NCBI RefSeq assembly: GCF_003334855.1
Contig: NZ_QOWE01000016.1
Location: 147,842-211,841 of the forward strand
Origin: Larkinella punicea
GTDB lineage: Bacteria > Bacteroidota > Bacteroidia > Cytophagales > Spirosomataceae
Reading direction: 5' to 3'
DNA: 64,000 nt
In this document: positions 41,245-49,557 of the stretch, piece by piece
Position numbering within the stretch: the stretch's first letter is position 1
Layout of the letters: the number at the start of each line of letters is the position of its first letter
Made by a program: the position numbers and the translations under genes
Notes under the pieces: model-generated
The model's database searches: none
The model's input: only the letters and a program-made list of their open reading frames with translations
What the model was told of the DNA's origin: nothing

Positions 41245-44178
41245 TTAATTTCCTTTCAATAAATACGCCACCAAATCCGCGAGTTGCTGTTCCGAAAGCC
41301 CCAGCGAAGCCGGGTCGGGCATCAGGCTCGTGCTGTACTGCTTGCGGGAAGCAATATGGGCCGTCGGCAGCGTATGCTTCTGTCCGGCGGCATCTTTCAC
41401 TACTAAGGCTTCCTGTCCGTCGCTAATCAGAAAACCGTAGTAGGTCTGACCATTTTTGGTGGTAATCAACCACGGTTCGTAGCCGAATGCCAGGCCCGCA
41501 CTGGGATTCAGGATCGCATCCAGTAACCCAGTGCGATCAAACTTCTGATGAATCTTCGTCAACTCCGGGCCAATGTCTTTCCCCTGCTGACCATGCCGGT
41601 GACAGGTCGCGCAGTTCGCTCTGAAAACCGTTAGTCCGGCGGTTTCATTACCAGACAATGATTCGATCTTTTTCTGCGAAAACGTCACCGAACCGCCGGG
41701 GCGCGTAAAGTAGTCTCCCGCCATCGTCCGCACACTTTGATCGGAATTGGTAAAAATCACCTCGCTGATCGCCGGTTTCAGATTTTCGGGCAATTTCTTC
41801 TCAGCCGCCAGTCCCACCAGCAGTTTCCCGCCTTCCGGACTAGCCGCCATCTCTTTCGCCAGTTTCACTTTATCGTCCGCACTGGTATATTCTTCCATCA
41901 GTTTTTGCCGCATGGCCAGAGCCTTCTGTTCCGGTTCCGACAATTTCGGCGGCATCACCTCATCCCAGTTCAGCAAATTCGCCCAGTCGTTCGACCGGCG
42001 GAAATTGACCCAGTACTCGCCTTGCTGTGCAACGGTTTTGTCCGCCTGTTTCGACAAATCGATCATGGCCCGGGCGGCTGCGGGGTCTTTCATGAATCCG
42101 AGGGCCACTATAGCCTGTTTACGGGCATCAGCCGTCAAGGTTGGCGCCATAGCCCGTTGCTTCATCAACTCCGCTGTGCTGGCCGGATGAAGCCGCCAAA
42201 TCAGGTTGGCGGTTTTCTGATCCCACTGAACGGGATTCGCCGGAATGGTCGGTTTCAACGCGGCATACAAGGCTTCTTCTTTTTGATCGGCTGCCATGCC
42301 AACGGCTTCCAGATAAAACCGGTCAATGCCATCGTAGCCATTCGCCAGTTTGACCAGCAAGTCTTTGCACTGCTCAAACGGCACATCGCGCAAGGCAATG
42401 GCCACTTCCCGACGCACCGCCGACGACGGATCATCGACTACCTTGCGCGCCAGCGCCACGGCATCGGGTCGCATTTGCTTCAACGCCCGGAACGCGGTTA
42501 TTCGCAAATCTACCTGATCCGACTTCAACAACTCCTCAACCTTCCGTTGCCCTTTCGGCCCCAGTTGAGAAAGCAGCCAGATGGCGCGGGCGCGGTGATA
42601 CGGGTTCGGATCGGTCAACAGTTTGGAAACCGGTTTTACGGCTTTGTCTCCCTGTGCTTTCAACTTCTCGAAACCCAGCAAGCGGATGTTGGTGGCGGGG
42701 TTCGTCAGTGCCAGAATCTGCCCTTTCGTTTTGTCGGTATTGATCACCGGCACTTTCAGGTTTTTACCTTTGGGCGTAATGCGGTAAATCCGTCCGTACC
42801 CTTTCTTGTCTTTCATCTGGTGTCCACCCACCACCGGATCGAACCAGTCGGCGATGTACAAGGCCCCATCGGTTCCAACCGTCACGTCGCTCGGGCGAAA
42901 CCATTTCCGGATGTCGTCGGTGATGTCGTTCCATTTGTAGTTTTCGTCCACTTTCGGAAAGGTGCTGATGAAGTCGGTCCGGGGCATCCGGTAGCCGGCG
43001 CCCTGCGGTTCGGGTTTGTAGCTAAAAATCACGTTCCGACCCGCTTCGGCACTCAGCAACATGCCCCGGTAGTTGGCACCGAGTTGGTCGCCTTCGTAAA
43101 AAACCACGCCCGTTGGCGACCCGGCCCCGCTGATGTCACCCGCCGGAATCACGCCGGGATCTTCCTGATGCCAGTGGGCGGTTGGGATGTCCTGACCCGG
43201 CCGCTGGTCGCCCTGCCAATACCGGGTTCCGTCCTGGCTGAAATAGCCCATGTTGGCGCCTTCCATGAGCCAGCTCGTCCGGCACGCGACCACCTGATCG
43301 TCGTTGTCGTTCTGCCACATGTTGCCGTAGGAATCGAGGGCGGTTTCGTAATTGTTCCGAAAATTATGCCCCATCACTTTCAGCCCCGTTCCGTCGGGGT
43401 TGATGCGCAGGGCTAGACCGCCCACCCAAACCCGTCCGTCGTCGCTGACCCGATTGCCTTTGTTGAGTTTGTTGTAGGGCGTTCCACCGGTATAGAGACT
43501 CCCCGACCGGAGCGTCCAGCCGGATTTGTCGGTGACGATATGCGGCCCGGCATTTCCGGTATTGAAGTACCATTTCCCATCCGGTCCGGCCACCAGGGCA
43601 TGCAGTGAATGGTCATGATCGAGGCCCCCAAAACCGGTCAGAAAGACCTCTTTTTTGTCGGGTTTATCATCGCCGTTTTCGTCGGTATAAATGATGAGAT
43701 TTGGTGCAGCGGAGACGATGGTTTTGTTGCCAATAACCGCAATGCCCAGGGGCGACACCAGGTCTTTATCTTCGACATAGACCTTCGACTGATCGGCTTT
43801 TCCGTCGCCATTGGTATCTTCCAGAATCATGACGCGCTCGCCGTTCGGGTGGTCGAGCCGGGTTTCGGGTTTGTTGTTAAAGTTCCGATAGTTGACGGCC
43901 TCCGTCACCCAGATCCGGCCCCGGGCGTCGACGTCGATATTCGTCGGGTTGTAGAACATCGGAGCTTCGGCCCAAACCGTCGCTTCCAGATCGTCGGGCA
44001 GATAGAGTGTATTGGAGTCGGATCCGACGATCATTCCCCGGCGGGCAGGCTCGCCAGATTCCGGAAGTTGGCTGACGGCATGAGGAGCTTGTTGCCATTG
44101 AGGAAGGCCCAAAACCAGGGTTCCCAACAAAATCGATGCGCTTAAAAACCGGGGCGGGGCAGGAATAGTAACCTTCAT
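41245..44178 (-). CDS. PVC-type heme-binding protein: beta-propeller, HEAT repeats, C-terminal cytochrome c domain
   Basis: The 977-residue exported protein has signal peptide segment FLSASILLGTLVLGLPQW. An L-sorbosone-dehydrogenase-like propeller fills ~50-430 (NIDVDARGRIWVTEAVNYRN, RSGSLYTGGTPYNKL, DVTVGTDGALYIADWFDP). HEAT-like repeats lie at ~490-640 (YHRARAIWLLSQLGPKGQ, VRREVAIALRDVPFEQC). A cytochrome c domain has one CATCH heme site near residue 858 and an axial Met in SLMPDPASL. These giant proteins, frequent in Planctomycetes and Bacteroidota, are thought to be periplasmic dehydrogenases; the substrate is unknown. Length is at the usual size. A parS-like site lies just upstream. Confidence 0.92.
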   Translation of the reverse strand: MKVTIPAPPRFLSASILLGTLVLGLPQWQQAPHAVSQLPESGEPARRGMIVGSDSNTLYLPDDLEATVWAEAPMFYNPTNIDVDARGRIWVTEAVNYRNFNNKPETRLDHPNGERVMILEDTNGDGKADQSKVYVEDKDLVSPLGIAVIGNKTIVSAAPNLIIYTDENGDDKPDKKEVFLTGFGGLDHDHSLHALVAGPDGKWYFNTGNAGPHIVTDKSGWTLRSGSLYTGGTPYNKLNKGNRVSDDGRVWVGGLALRINPDGTGLKVMGHNFRNNYETALDSYGNMWQNDNDDQVVACRTSWLMEGANMGYFSQDGTRYWQGDQRPGQDIPTAHWHQEDPGVIPAGDISGAGSPTGVVFYEGDQLGANYRGMLLSAEAGRNVIFSYKPEPQGAGYRMPRTDFISTFPKVDENYKWNDITDDIRKWFRPSDVTVGTDGALYIADWFDPVVGGHQMKDKKGYGRIYRITPKGKNLKVPVINTDKTKGQILALTNPATNIRLLGFEKLKAQGDKAVKPVSKLLTDPNPYHRARAIWLLSQLGPKGQRKVEELLKSDQVDLRITAFRALKQMRPDAVALARKVVDDPSSAVRREVAIALRDVPFEQCKDLLVKLANGYDGIDRFYLEAVGMAADQKEEALYAALKPTIPANPVQWDQKTANLIWRLHPASTAELMKQRAMAPTLTADARKQAIVALGFMKDPAAARAMIDLSKQADKTVAQQGEYWVNFRRSNDWANLLNWDEVMPPKLSEPEQKALAMRQKLMEEYTSADDKVKLAKEMAASPEGGKLLVGLAAEKKLPENLKPAISEVIFTNSDQSVRTMAGDYFTRPGGSVTFSQKKIESLSGNETAGLTVFRANCATCHRHGQQGKDIGPELTKIHQKFDRTGLLDAILNPSAGLAFGYEPWLITTKNGQTYYGFLISDGQEALVVKDAAGQKHTLPTAHIASRKQYSTSLMPDPASLGLSEQQLADLVAYLLKGN

Positions 44179-44185
44179 CTTTTAG

Positions 44186-44201
44186 TGTTCCACGTGGAAT
44201 A
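44186..44201. promoter_or_regulatory. parS-like centromere site
   Basis: TGTTCCACGTGGAATA contains the 12-bp perfect palindrome TTCCACGTGGAA. It differs at one position from the Pseudomonas-type parS TGTTCCACGTGGAACA and agrees with the general TGTTnCACGTGnAACA consensus at all core bases. ParB binding would place this window near the replication origin. It stands between the starts and ends of two genes, not in a coding region. Confidence 0.5.
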
Positions 44202-44289
44202 ATTACCTGAAAAACAACATTTAAGACCAATCAAACTTATTATAATAAGTACTAATTACAGAAAACCGTGGAACAGTAACATTAATCCG

Positions 44290-45168
44290 CTACGCCAGAA
44301 TTTCTCTTACAAACTTATTATTATAAGTGTAACTTTCCAACATGTTTTTCCCCTCTGGCACAGCACCTTCGATGTGAACCCAACCGCCGTACTGAATGTC
44401 GTCGATGGCCTTCCGAACCTCCGGGTAATTCACCTTGCCCTGCCCGAGGAGGTAGCTATTCTCTTTAAAGTGGAATTCACAGATTTGTTTTTGCTTCCCA
44501 AGCCACCGGATTTCCTTTAAAATGTCATATCCCATAACCGTGGAATTACATACATCGTAATATACCTTCACGGCGGGCGATGCCACCGCGTCGATGATGG
44601 CCATGTGTTCTTCGGCACTTAACCACGATTCGATAGCAAGAACAATGCCCGCTTTTTCGGCTTTGGGAGCCACTGCTTTCAACCGTTCAATCACTACTTG
44701 GGTCCCCTGCGGATCGTTCTTCAAATCACCTTTGTTAAAGAAGGCAAGCAGGATGTTTTTGGCACCAAGGGCTTTGGCCACCCCGACACTATCCTGCACC
44801 CATTGCTCGGCACGCGGATCGGACTTGTAGGGAATGTTGTTGAGTTCGCCCAGGGCCAGACCACCGATCTGAACGCCGGTTCGTTTGGCGGCTTCACGCC
44901 AGGCTTTCTGGAGGTCTTTCCGGCGCAGGTGCATGTCGTTTTTTTCGGAGCCCAGATTCACCTGAATGCCATCTAGGCCGATGGTTTTGGCCACGTCGAA
45001 GGCTTCGATTTTACTGGATTGACCGATCGACCAGTCGCAGGCCCCGACCCGAAACCGTTGGTTGTTTGGGTTTTGTAAACTACTTTTAGCGTTCAATACG
45101 GGCAGGGAAGCCGTAGTGCTTAACCCAATGAAACCCAGGGTTTGCCGAAGAGCCGTACGTCGGTTCAT
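44290..45168 (-). CDS. Exported sugar phosphate isomerase/epimerase-like TIM barrel protein
   Basis: The 292-residue product begins MNRRTALRQTLGFIGLSTTA, a Tat-like or Sec signal with twin arginine (RRTALR). It then shows an AP-endonuclease-2 / xylose-isomerase-like barrel: FRVGACDWSIGQSSKIEAFD, GLDGIQVNLGSEKND, LAIESWLSAEEHMAIID (metal-site Glu), VYYDVCNSTVMGYD (Asp) and ICEFHFKENSYLLGQG (His/Glu). This suits a keto-sugar epimerase or isomerase. Such genes often accompany PVC-type heme dehydrogenases, and it is upstream of one on the same strand with 111 bp between, which includes the parS-like site. Confidence 0.9.
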   Translation of the reverse strand: MNRRTALRQTLGFIGLSTTASLPVLNAKSSLQNPNNQRFRVGACDWSIGQSSKIEAFDVAKTIGLDGIQVNLGSEKNDMHLRRKDLQKAWREAAKRTGVQIGGLALGELNNIPYKSDPRAEQWVQDSVGVAKALGAKNILLAFFNKGDLKNDPQGTQVVIERLKAVAPKAEKAGIVLAIESWLSAEEHMAIIDAVASPAVKVYYDVCNSTVMGYDILKEIRWLGKQKQICEFHFKENSYLLGQGKVNYPEVRKAIDDIQYGGWVHIEGAVPEGKNMLESYTYNNKFVREILA

Positions 45169-45305
45169 GAATGTTTAGGAATAGATTTGTTCAAAAGTAC
45201 AGGCTAAAAGTTATATTCACTCGTTGCCAGCGGGTTAGGCTAAAAAATATTTTAATTCCTTTCCAACCGTCAGACTTGCGTTGGGGTCAGTAGTGTTGCA
45301 TTAGT

Positions 45306-45851
45306 ATGTTGGATGAACGAGCGTTAGTTGACGGCTGTCGACATAAGGACCGAACTGCTCAGCGAAAACTCTACGAGTTATTCGCCCGGAAGCTCTTTGT
45401 GGTCAGCCAACGGTATACCAAAAACCGCGACGACGCCGAAGACGTGCTGCAGGATTCCTTCGTGAAAGCGTTCCAACATATTGATACATTTCGGTTTGAG
45501 TGCCCGCTGGAAGCATGGCTGAAACGCATTGTGATCAATACGGCACTGAAGCACATCCGCAAACAAAAGCCCTGGCAGAACCCGGCCGAGTTGGAGGACG
45601 TGCCGCCCAATACATTACCGCAGACGGAAGACAGCCTATCGGGTCTGCACTACCAGCAACTACTGAAGATGGTGCAGGAACTCCCGCCGGGATGCCAGGC
45701 CGTATTTAACCTGTACGCCATTGAAGGGTATACACACCCGGAAATTGCGGAATTATTAGATATTTCAGAAGGTACATCCAAATCGCAGTTTTCGCGTGCC
45801 CGCATGCTGCTGCAACAAAAGATTCAGAACGAGCGTCCAATTCCGAAATGA
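45306..45851 (+). CDS. ECF sigma factor paired with a dual-membrane anti-sigma factor
   Basis: The 181-residue sigma factor has region 2 at ~15-85 (RKLYELFARKLFVVSQRYTK, DDAEDVLQDSFVKAFQHID, PLEAWLKRIVINTALKHIRK) and region 4 at ~115-170 (LPPGCQAVFNLYAIEGYTHP, EIAELLDISEGTSKSQFSRA). Its last four bases overlap the start of the next gene (ATGA at 45848-45851), coupling it to a protein with an anti-sigma-like N-terminus. This matches Bacteroidota ECF sigma/Dma pairs such as Das1-Dma1, which control envelope functions including vesicle formation. The regulon here is not known. Confidence 0.94.
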   Translation: MLDERALVDGCRHKDRTAQRKLYELFARKLFVVSQRYTKNRDDAEDVLQDSFVKAFQHIDTFRFECPLEAWLKRIVINTALKHIRKQKPWQNPAELEDVPPNTLPQTEDSLSGLHYQQLLKMVQELPPGCQAVFNLYAIEGYTHPEIAELLDISEGTSKSQFSRARMLLQQKIQNERPIPK

Positions 45852-47536
45852 GTCTCTCTAAAGAAGAAGAATTAAATGAAGAGTGGCGAAGTATCTTCGA
45901 AGATGCTGCCGAAAGCCCATCCGATGAGCTTTGGGACAGGATTGCGCGTCGGTTAGACGAAGAAGAAACGGAACCGATCATACCACTCTGGCCCCGGGCA
46001 AAACCGTGGTTCTACAGTGTGGCTGCGGCCATTATGGCTCTTTTAATCGGCTGGTGGGCCCTACAATCCATCGGCACGACGGATACGACTCAGCCGGTGG
46101 CTGGCCAAAGCGGTTCGTCATCCAGAGCAACGGCGGATCAACTCGCCAAACAAGAAAAAGCGACGACCTCGTCCGACGCAGACCGCAAGCCCGAATACGC
46201 TGGCAAAACCGATGAAACCCTGGCTGCCAACCGCCGGGTTAATTCTAAAAATACGCCATCCGGTACCCCGGCTGTCCCCGAACTGGAACACTCGGAAACC
46301 GCCACGACGATTGATCAAATGATCAAAGACCAGTCCGTTTTGACGGGAAAACGAAAAACCGCTTCACCGGAAGGGCTTGCCGCCCGGAAACCGCAAACCG
46401 TCCCTTCGGCCGATCATCAGCCGGATGCTGACGCGATCCGGATCGCTGAAAACCGCCGGACGAATCAACCTTCGAAATCCAGCCAGGGAACCGGAACCAA
46501 TCTCCTGGACCGTACGCCCGGTGCTTTCCAGGCGTCAGAACGGATCACAAAAACGATACCACCCATCCAAACTGCCCTACCGGACGAAACCGGCAGCGGG
46601 GTTGCTGATACACGATTGGCCTACGAAGCTTCGTACATAAAAAGCAAGCTGGTAGCCCTGAAGAACCCGGCTCCGATTAGCCGGATCATCTGGTATCGCG
46701 CTCCGGAAACCACGATCGAACCGCAGGAAAAAGGCCGATCGAAAAACGAGTACTGGGCGGCTTTAACGGCAACACCCATGTCTTTCAATCCGATGACCAG
46801 CGTTCAGTCCACTTTCAACCAAGCCTACGGTGCCAGCAATGCGGTTCAGCAGAGCAGTCGCCTGGCGGTTTCTCCGCTGCAAAACCAGGCGCAGATTTCG
46901 ATGGCGTGGCAGGCCAGTTCCGGTCTTCAGTTTAGCAAACATTGGTCGGTCGAAGCCGGGGTTCAGTATCTGAATGGCCGGTCGCAGGCGCGGAACAATG
47001 CAACGGTCACCAACGTGTTTACGAACCAAACCGAAAATCTACTCGTAAACGCCATCCGGAACAGTAGTCCGTCGGTTCCGCAGTTGGCGTCGTCCCCGAA
47101 TACAAACTTTTTGCCCTCCTACGCCGACAAAGCGAATCTGAACAATCCGTCATCGCTGGTGGTGGTGCCTACGCCCTCTGATCAGGTGGTCTCCAACGAC
47201 TTTCAGTATTTGCAGGTTCCGGTTCAGATCGGCTATCACATTTTGCCTGAGCGCAAGATCAGCTATTCCGTACTGGGTGGTTTGATGGCCAATGTGTTTC
47301 TGAAAAATACGGTCAATGGCGCTTTGGAAGTTAACCCCGGCGATCAGGTCTACCGCCCCATGTCGCTGGCGGGTACGGCCGGTTTACGCGTCAGCTACCA
47401 CCCCACCCACCACTGGTCCGGTTCGTTGACGGGGTCCTACCAGCAATCGCTGCAAAATGGTACGCAATCAGACACACAACTCCAGGTTCGGCCACAGGCC
47501 GTCGGGGTTGGATTTGGCCTGAATTACCACTTCTAA
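45848..47536 (+). CDS. Dual membrane-spanning anti-sigma factor (Dma-like): cytoplasmic anti-sigma, one helix, periplasmic linker, outer-membrane barrel
   Basis: 562 residues. N-terminal ~50 residues are acidic and helical (EEWRSIFEDAAESPSDELWD), like a short anti-sigma domain. One membrane helix stands at ~54-72 (FYSVAAAIMALLIGWWAL). Then ~230 residues are polar and low-complexity (TSSDADRKPEYAGKTDETLA and similar), long enough to span the periplasm. The C-terminal ~260 residues look like an outer-membrane beta-barrel: WAALTATPMSF, ISMAWQASSGLQFSKHWSV, LQVPVQIGYHILPERKISYS, YSVLGGLMANVF, and the closing VGFGLNYHF with a terminal aromatic. The overlap with the ECF gene supports sigma/anti-sigma pairing. 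Barrel status of the C-terminal part is inference from the alternating strands and final Phe. Confidence 0.88.
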   Translation: MSLSKEEELNEEWRSIFEDAAESPSDELWDRIARRLDEEETEPIIPLWPRAKPWFYSVAAAIMALLIGWWALQSIGTTDTTQPVAGQSGSSSRATADQLAKQEKATTSSDADRKPEYAGKTDETLAANRRVNSKNTPSGTPAVPELEHSETATTIDQMIKDQSVLTGKRKTASPEGLAARKPQTVPSADHQPDADAIRIAENRRTNQPSKSSQGTGTNLLDRTPGAFQASERITKTIPPIQTALPDETGSGVADTRLAYEASYIKSKLVALKNPAPISRIIWYRAPETTIEPQEKGRSKNEYWAALTATPMSFNPMTSVQSTFNQAYGASNAVQQSSRLAVSPLQNQAQISMAWQASSGLQFSKHWSVEAGVQYLNGRSQARNNATVTNVFTNQTENLLVNAIRNSSPSVPQLASSPNTNFLPSYADKANLNNPSSLVVVPTPSDQVVSNDFQYLQVPVQIGYHILPERKISYSVLGGLMANVFLKNTVNGALEVNPGDQVYRPMSLAGTAGLRVSYHPTHHWSGSLTGSYQQSLQNGTQSDTQLQVRPQAVGVGFGLNYHF

Positions 47537-47660
47537 AAGTTAGTTATCAGACAAATCCTCATTTTTCTTCTCTTTTTTTCAACCCCCTTCCAACCAATTC
47601 TTTTCCAATCGGGTCTTTGTACTGTGAGCGCTCCACATGGTTTAACAAAACCCGATTGTG

Positions 47661-48908
47661 ATGAGAAGAATACCTTTTGTTTCCAGCCTGTTGATGGCAA
47701 CGGTTTCGCTGTTGACGATAACCGGTTGCCAGAACGATACGACACCGAATAATCCGGGAACCGGCGGTTTAACGTCGACTCCGGAAGCGCGTGCCTTTGC
47801 TCAAAAAACCAATGATTTTTCCTTCGACTTTCTGAAGCGCGTCAACGAAGACCAGAAGAAGGACGAAAATATTTTTGTTTCACCGCTAAGTCTGCACATG
47901 GCCCTCGGCATGTTGCTGAACGGGGCCGCGGGTCAGACGGCGGATGAAATGAAAAAAGCGATGCACCTGGAAGGGGTTTCGCTGGCTGATGCAAACCAAA
48001 CCTATGAGTTTTTATTGAAAGGGTTGCCCACCGCTGATCCGAAAGTAACAACAAAACTGGCCAATTCAATTTGGTACCGCAACGGTTTTTCCGTTGAACC
48101 GTCGTACCTCGACGTCACGAAGAAAACGTTCAATGCCCAGATTTCGGGCGAGGATTTCAACAATCCAACCCCGGTTATCAATAAAATCAACCAGTGGGCC
48201 AGCGACAATACCAACGCCAGGATTAAGAACGTAATCCAGGAGATCAAGCCCGAGCAAGTCCTGTTTCTGCTCAATGCGCTGTATTTCAAAGGCGACTGGA
48301 AATACCAGTTTGAGACGAAAAATACCTTTGATTCTCCCTTTACCCTGGTTTCCGGTTTGCAGAAACAGGTGAAGATGATGAACATGACGACCAGCCTTCG
48401 CCACGCGTTCCGCCCCACCTACGGAGCTTTTGAACTGCCGTATGGCGATGGAACGTATTCGATGACGGTTTTGGTGCCAACAGAAAACTCCTCGGCAGAC
48501 GCCATCATCAATACCCTGAACGCAACCGAATGGGCCGACCTGCAGCAGGCCATGCGCGAAAGCAAAGTGGCAGTGGGTTTGCCGAAGTTTACGATGGAGT
48601 ATGAAGCAACCCTCAACGACGCATTGTCGAGAATGGGAATGCCGTCGGCTTTCTCGAACGCTGCCAACTTTTCAGGCATCAGCACCGGCCAGGGTTTGCA
48701 GGTGAGTTACGTGAAGCAAAACACCTACGTGGCCGTCGATGAGAAAGGAACCGAGGCCGCTGCCGTAACCAGCATCGGCGTTGAAGTTACTTCGGCGGGA
48801 CCATCACTCATTTGCGATCGTCCTTTTGTCTTTTTGATTACCGAGAAAGGAACGGGTTCGGTCTTGTTTATGGGTAAAATCGTCAATCCGGAAACAACAC
48901 TGCCATGA
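47661..48908 (+). CDS. Serpin-family lipoprotein
   Basis: A serine-protease inhibitor of the suicide type, anchored to the envelope. 415 residues from the ATG at 47661. Lipoprotein signal VSSLLMATVSLLTITGCQ, Cys ~23. Serpin core includes FSFDFLKRVNED, NIFVSPLSLHMALGMLLNGA, NAQISGEDFNNPTPVINKIN, VLFLLNALYFKGDWKYQFE and a C-terminal CDRPFVFLITEKGTGSVLFM. The reactive loop hinge (EKGTEAAAVT) keeps the small residues required for loop insertion, so it is probably inhibitory. Counting from the hinge, the P1 residue falls near Thr in GVEVTSAG. It is followed at once by a META-like lipoprotein (4-bp overlap). Confidence 0.93.
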   Translation: MRRIPFVSSLLMATVSLLTITGCQNDTTPNNPGTGGLTSTPEARAFAQKTNDFSFDFLKRVNEDQKKDENIFVSPLSLHMALGMLLNGAAGQTADEMKKAMHLEGVSLADANQTYEFLLKGLPTADPKVTTKLANSIWYRNGFSVEPSYLDVTKKTFNAQISGEDFNNPTPVINKINQWASDNTNARIKNVIQEIKPEQVLFLLNALYFKGDWKYQFETKNTFDSPFTLVSGLQKQVKMMNMTTSLRHAFRPTYGAFELPYGDGTYSMTVLVPTENSSADAIINTLNATEWADLQQAMRESKVAVGLPKFTMEYEATLNDALSRMGMPSAFSNAANFSGISTGQGLQVSYVKQNTYVAVDEKGTEAAAVTSIGVEVTSAGPSLICDRPFVFLITEKGTGSVLFMGKIVNPETTLP

Positions 48909-49357
48909 AAATCATAGCCATTTTAGTTGCTGGTATTCTGTTCATCGCAGCTTCCTGCAACGATAAAACCAAAGCGACCATTCAACCTCTGTCCACCACC
49001 GCCATTGCCGGTACGTATAAACTGATTGAACCAGCTTCCAAATTTGCGGTGACGCTGGTGCTGACCCCCGATTCGGCGAGCAGCGAAATCACCAACCGGA
49101 TTGCTTACAAGATCGGCGGGCGTTCATCAGTCAACCACTACTTTGCCACGCTGACGGGTTCATCGGCTTCCAGTGCCGTACAGATGAGTGCCATTGGCGC
49201 CACCAAAATGGCCGGCCCTCCGGATGCCATGCAGTTTGAAACCGATTATTTCAAAAAACTACAGGCCGTAAAACGGTATGAATTCGCCGGTAACCGGCTG
49301 CGGCTGATTTCCGAAGGAGAGGCTTCCGGCGAACTGGTTTACGAAAAAGAAAAATAA
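48905..49357 (+). CDS. Small lipoprotein, META-like domain
   Basis: 150 residues. Lipoprotein signal MKIIAILVAGILFIAASCND (Cys18). The mature part starts with GTYKLIEPASKFAVTLVLTP and SSEITNRIAYKIGGRSSVNH, then YFATLTGSSASSAVQMSAIG, TKMAGPPDAMQFETDYFKKL and RYEFAGNRLRLIS. This order is typical of META/HslJ domains, which contribute to heat-shock or novobiocin-related envelope phenotypes in other bacteria. Its start overlaps the serpin stop (ATGA), so the two are translated together. It ends 97 bp before a strong terminator. Confidence 0.87.
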   Translation: MKIIAILVAGILFIAASCNDKTKATIQPLSTTAIAGTYKLIEPASKFAVTLVLTPDSASSEITNRIAYKIGGRSSVNHYFATLTGSSASSAVQMSAIGATKMAGPPDAMQFETDYFKKLQAVKRYEFAGNRLRLISEGEASGELVYEKEK

Positions 49358-49453
49358 TACAACCTGAAAAATACGGAGCGAGGCCGGTATTGATCCACAC
49401 CAGCCGGTCTCCTCCAGTAAAAACTTTGACCTCTGATTCATTGTGCAAACCGG

Positions 49454-49489
49454 ATTGCCCGGCGGCTCTGCCTGCCGGGCAATTTTTTT
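49454..49489 (+). terminator. Strong intrinsic terminator after the serpin operon
   Basis: The 10-bp stem ATTGCCCGGC (49454-49463) / GCCGGGCAAT (49474-49483) is followed by a run of T. It ends the sigma-to-lipoprotein transcript. Confidence 0.9.
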
Positions 49490-49557
49490 ATGCCTCTATT
49501 CCAACTCTTTCATTGTCAATAGGGTCAGTGAAGCATATCCCTAAACAACCTGTTGCT

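Noticed and set aside
41737..43416. 559-codon open frame opposite the PVC-type heme protein
   Set aside because: The minus-strand gene has signal peptide, propeller, HEAT and heme motifs. The antisense frame arises from codon bias.
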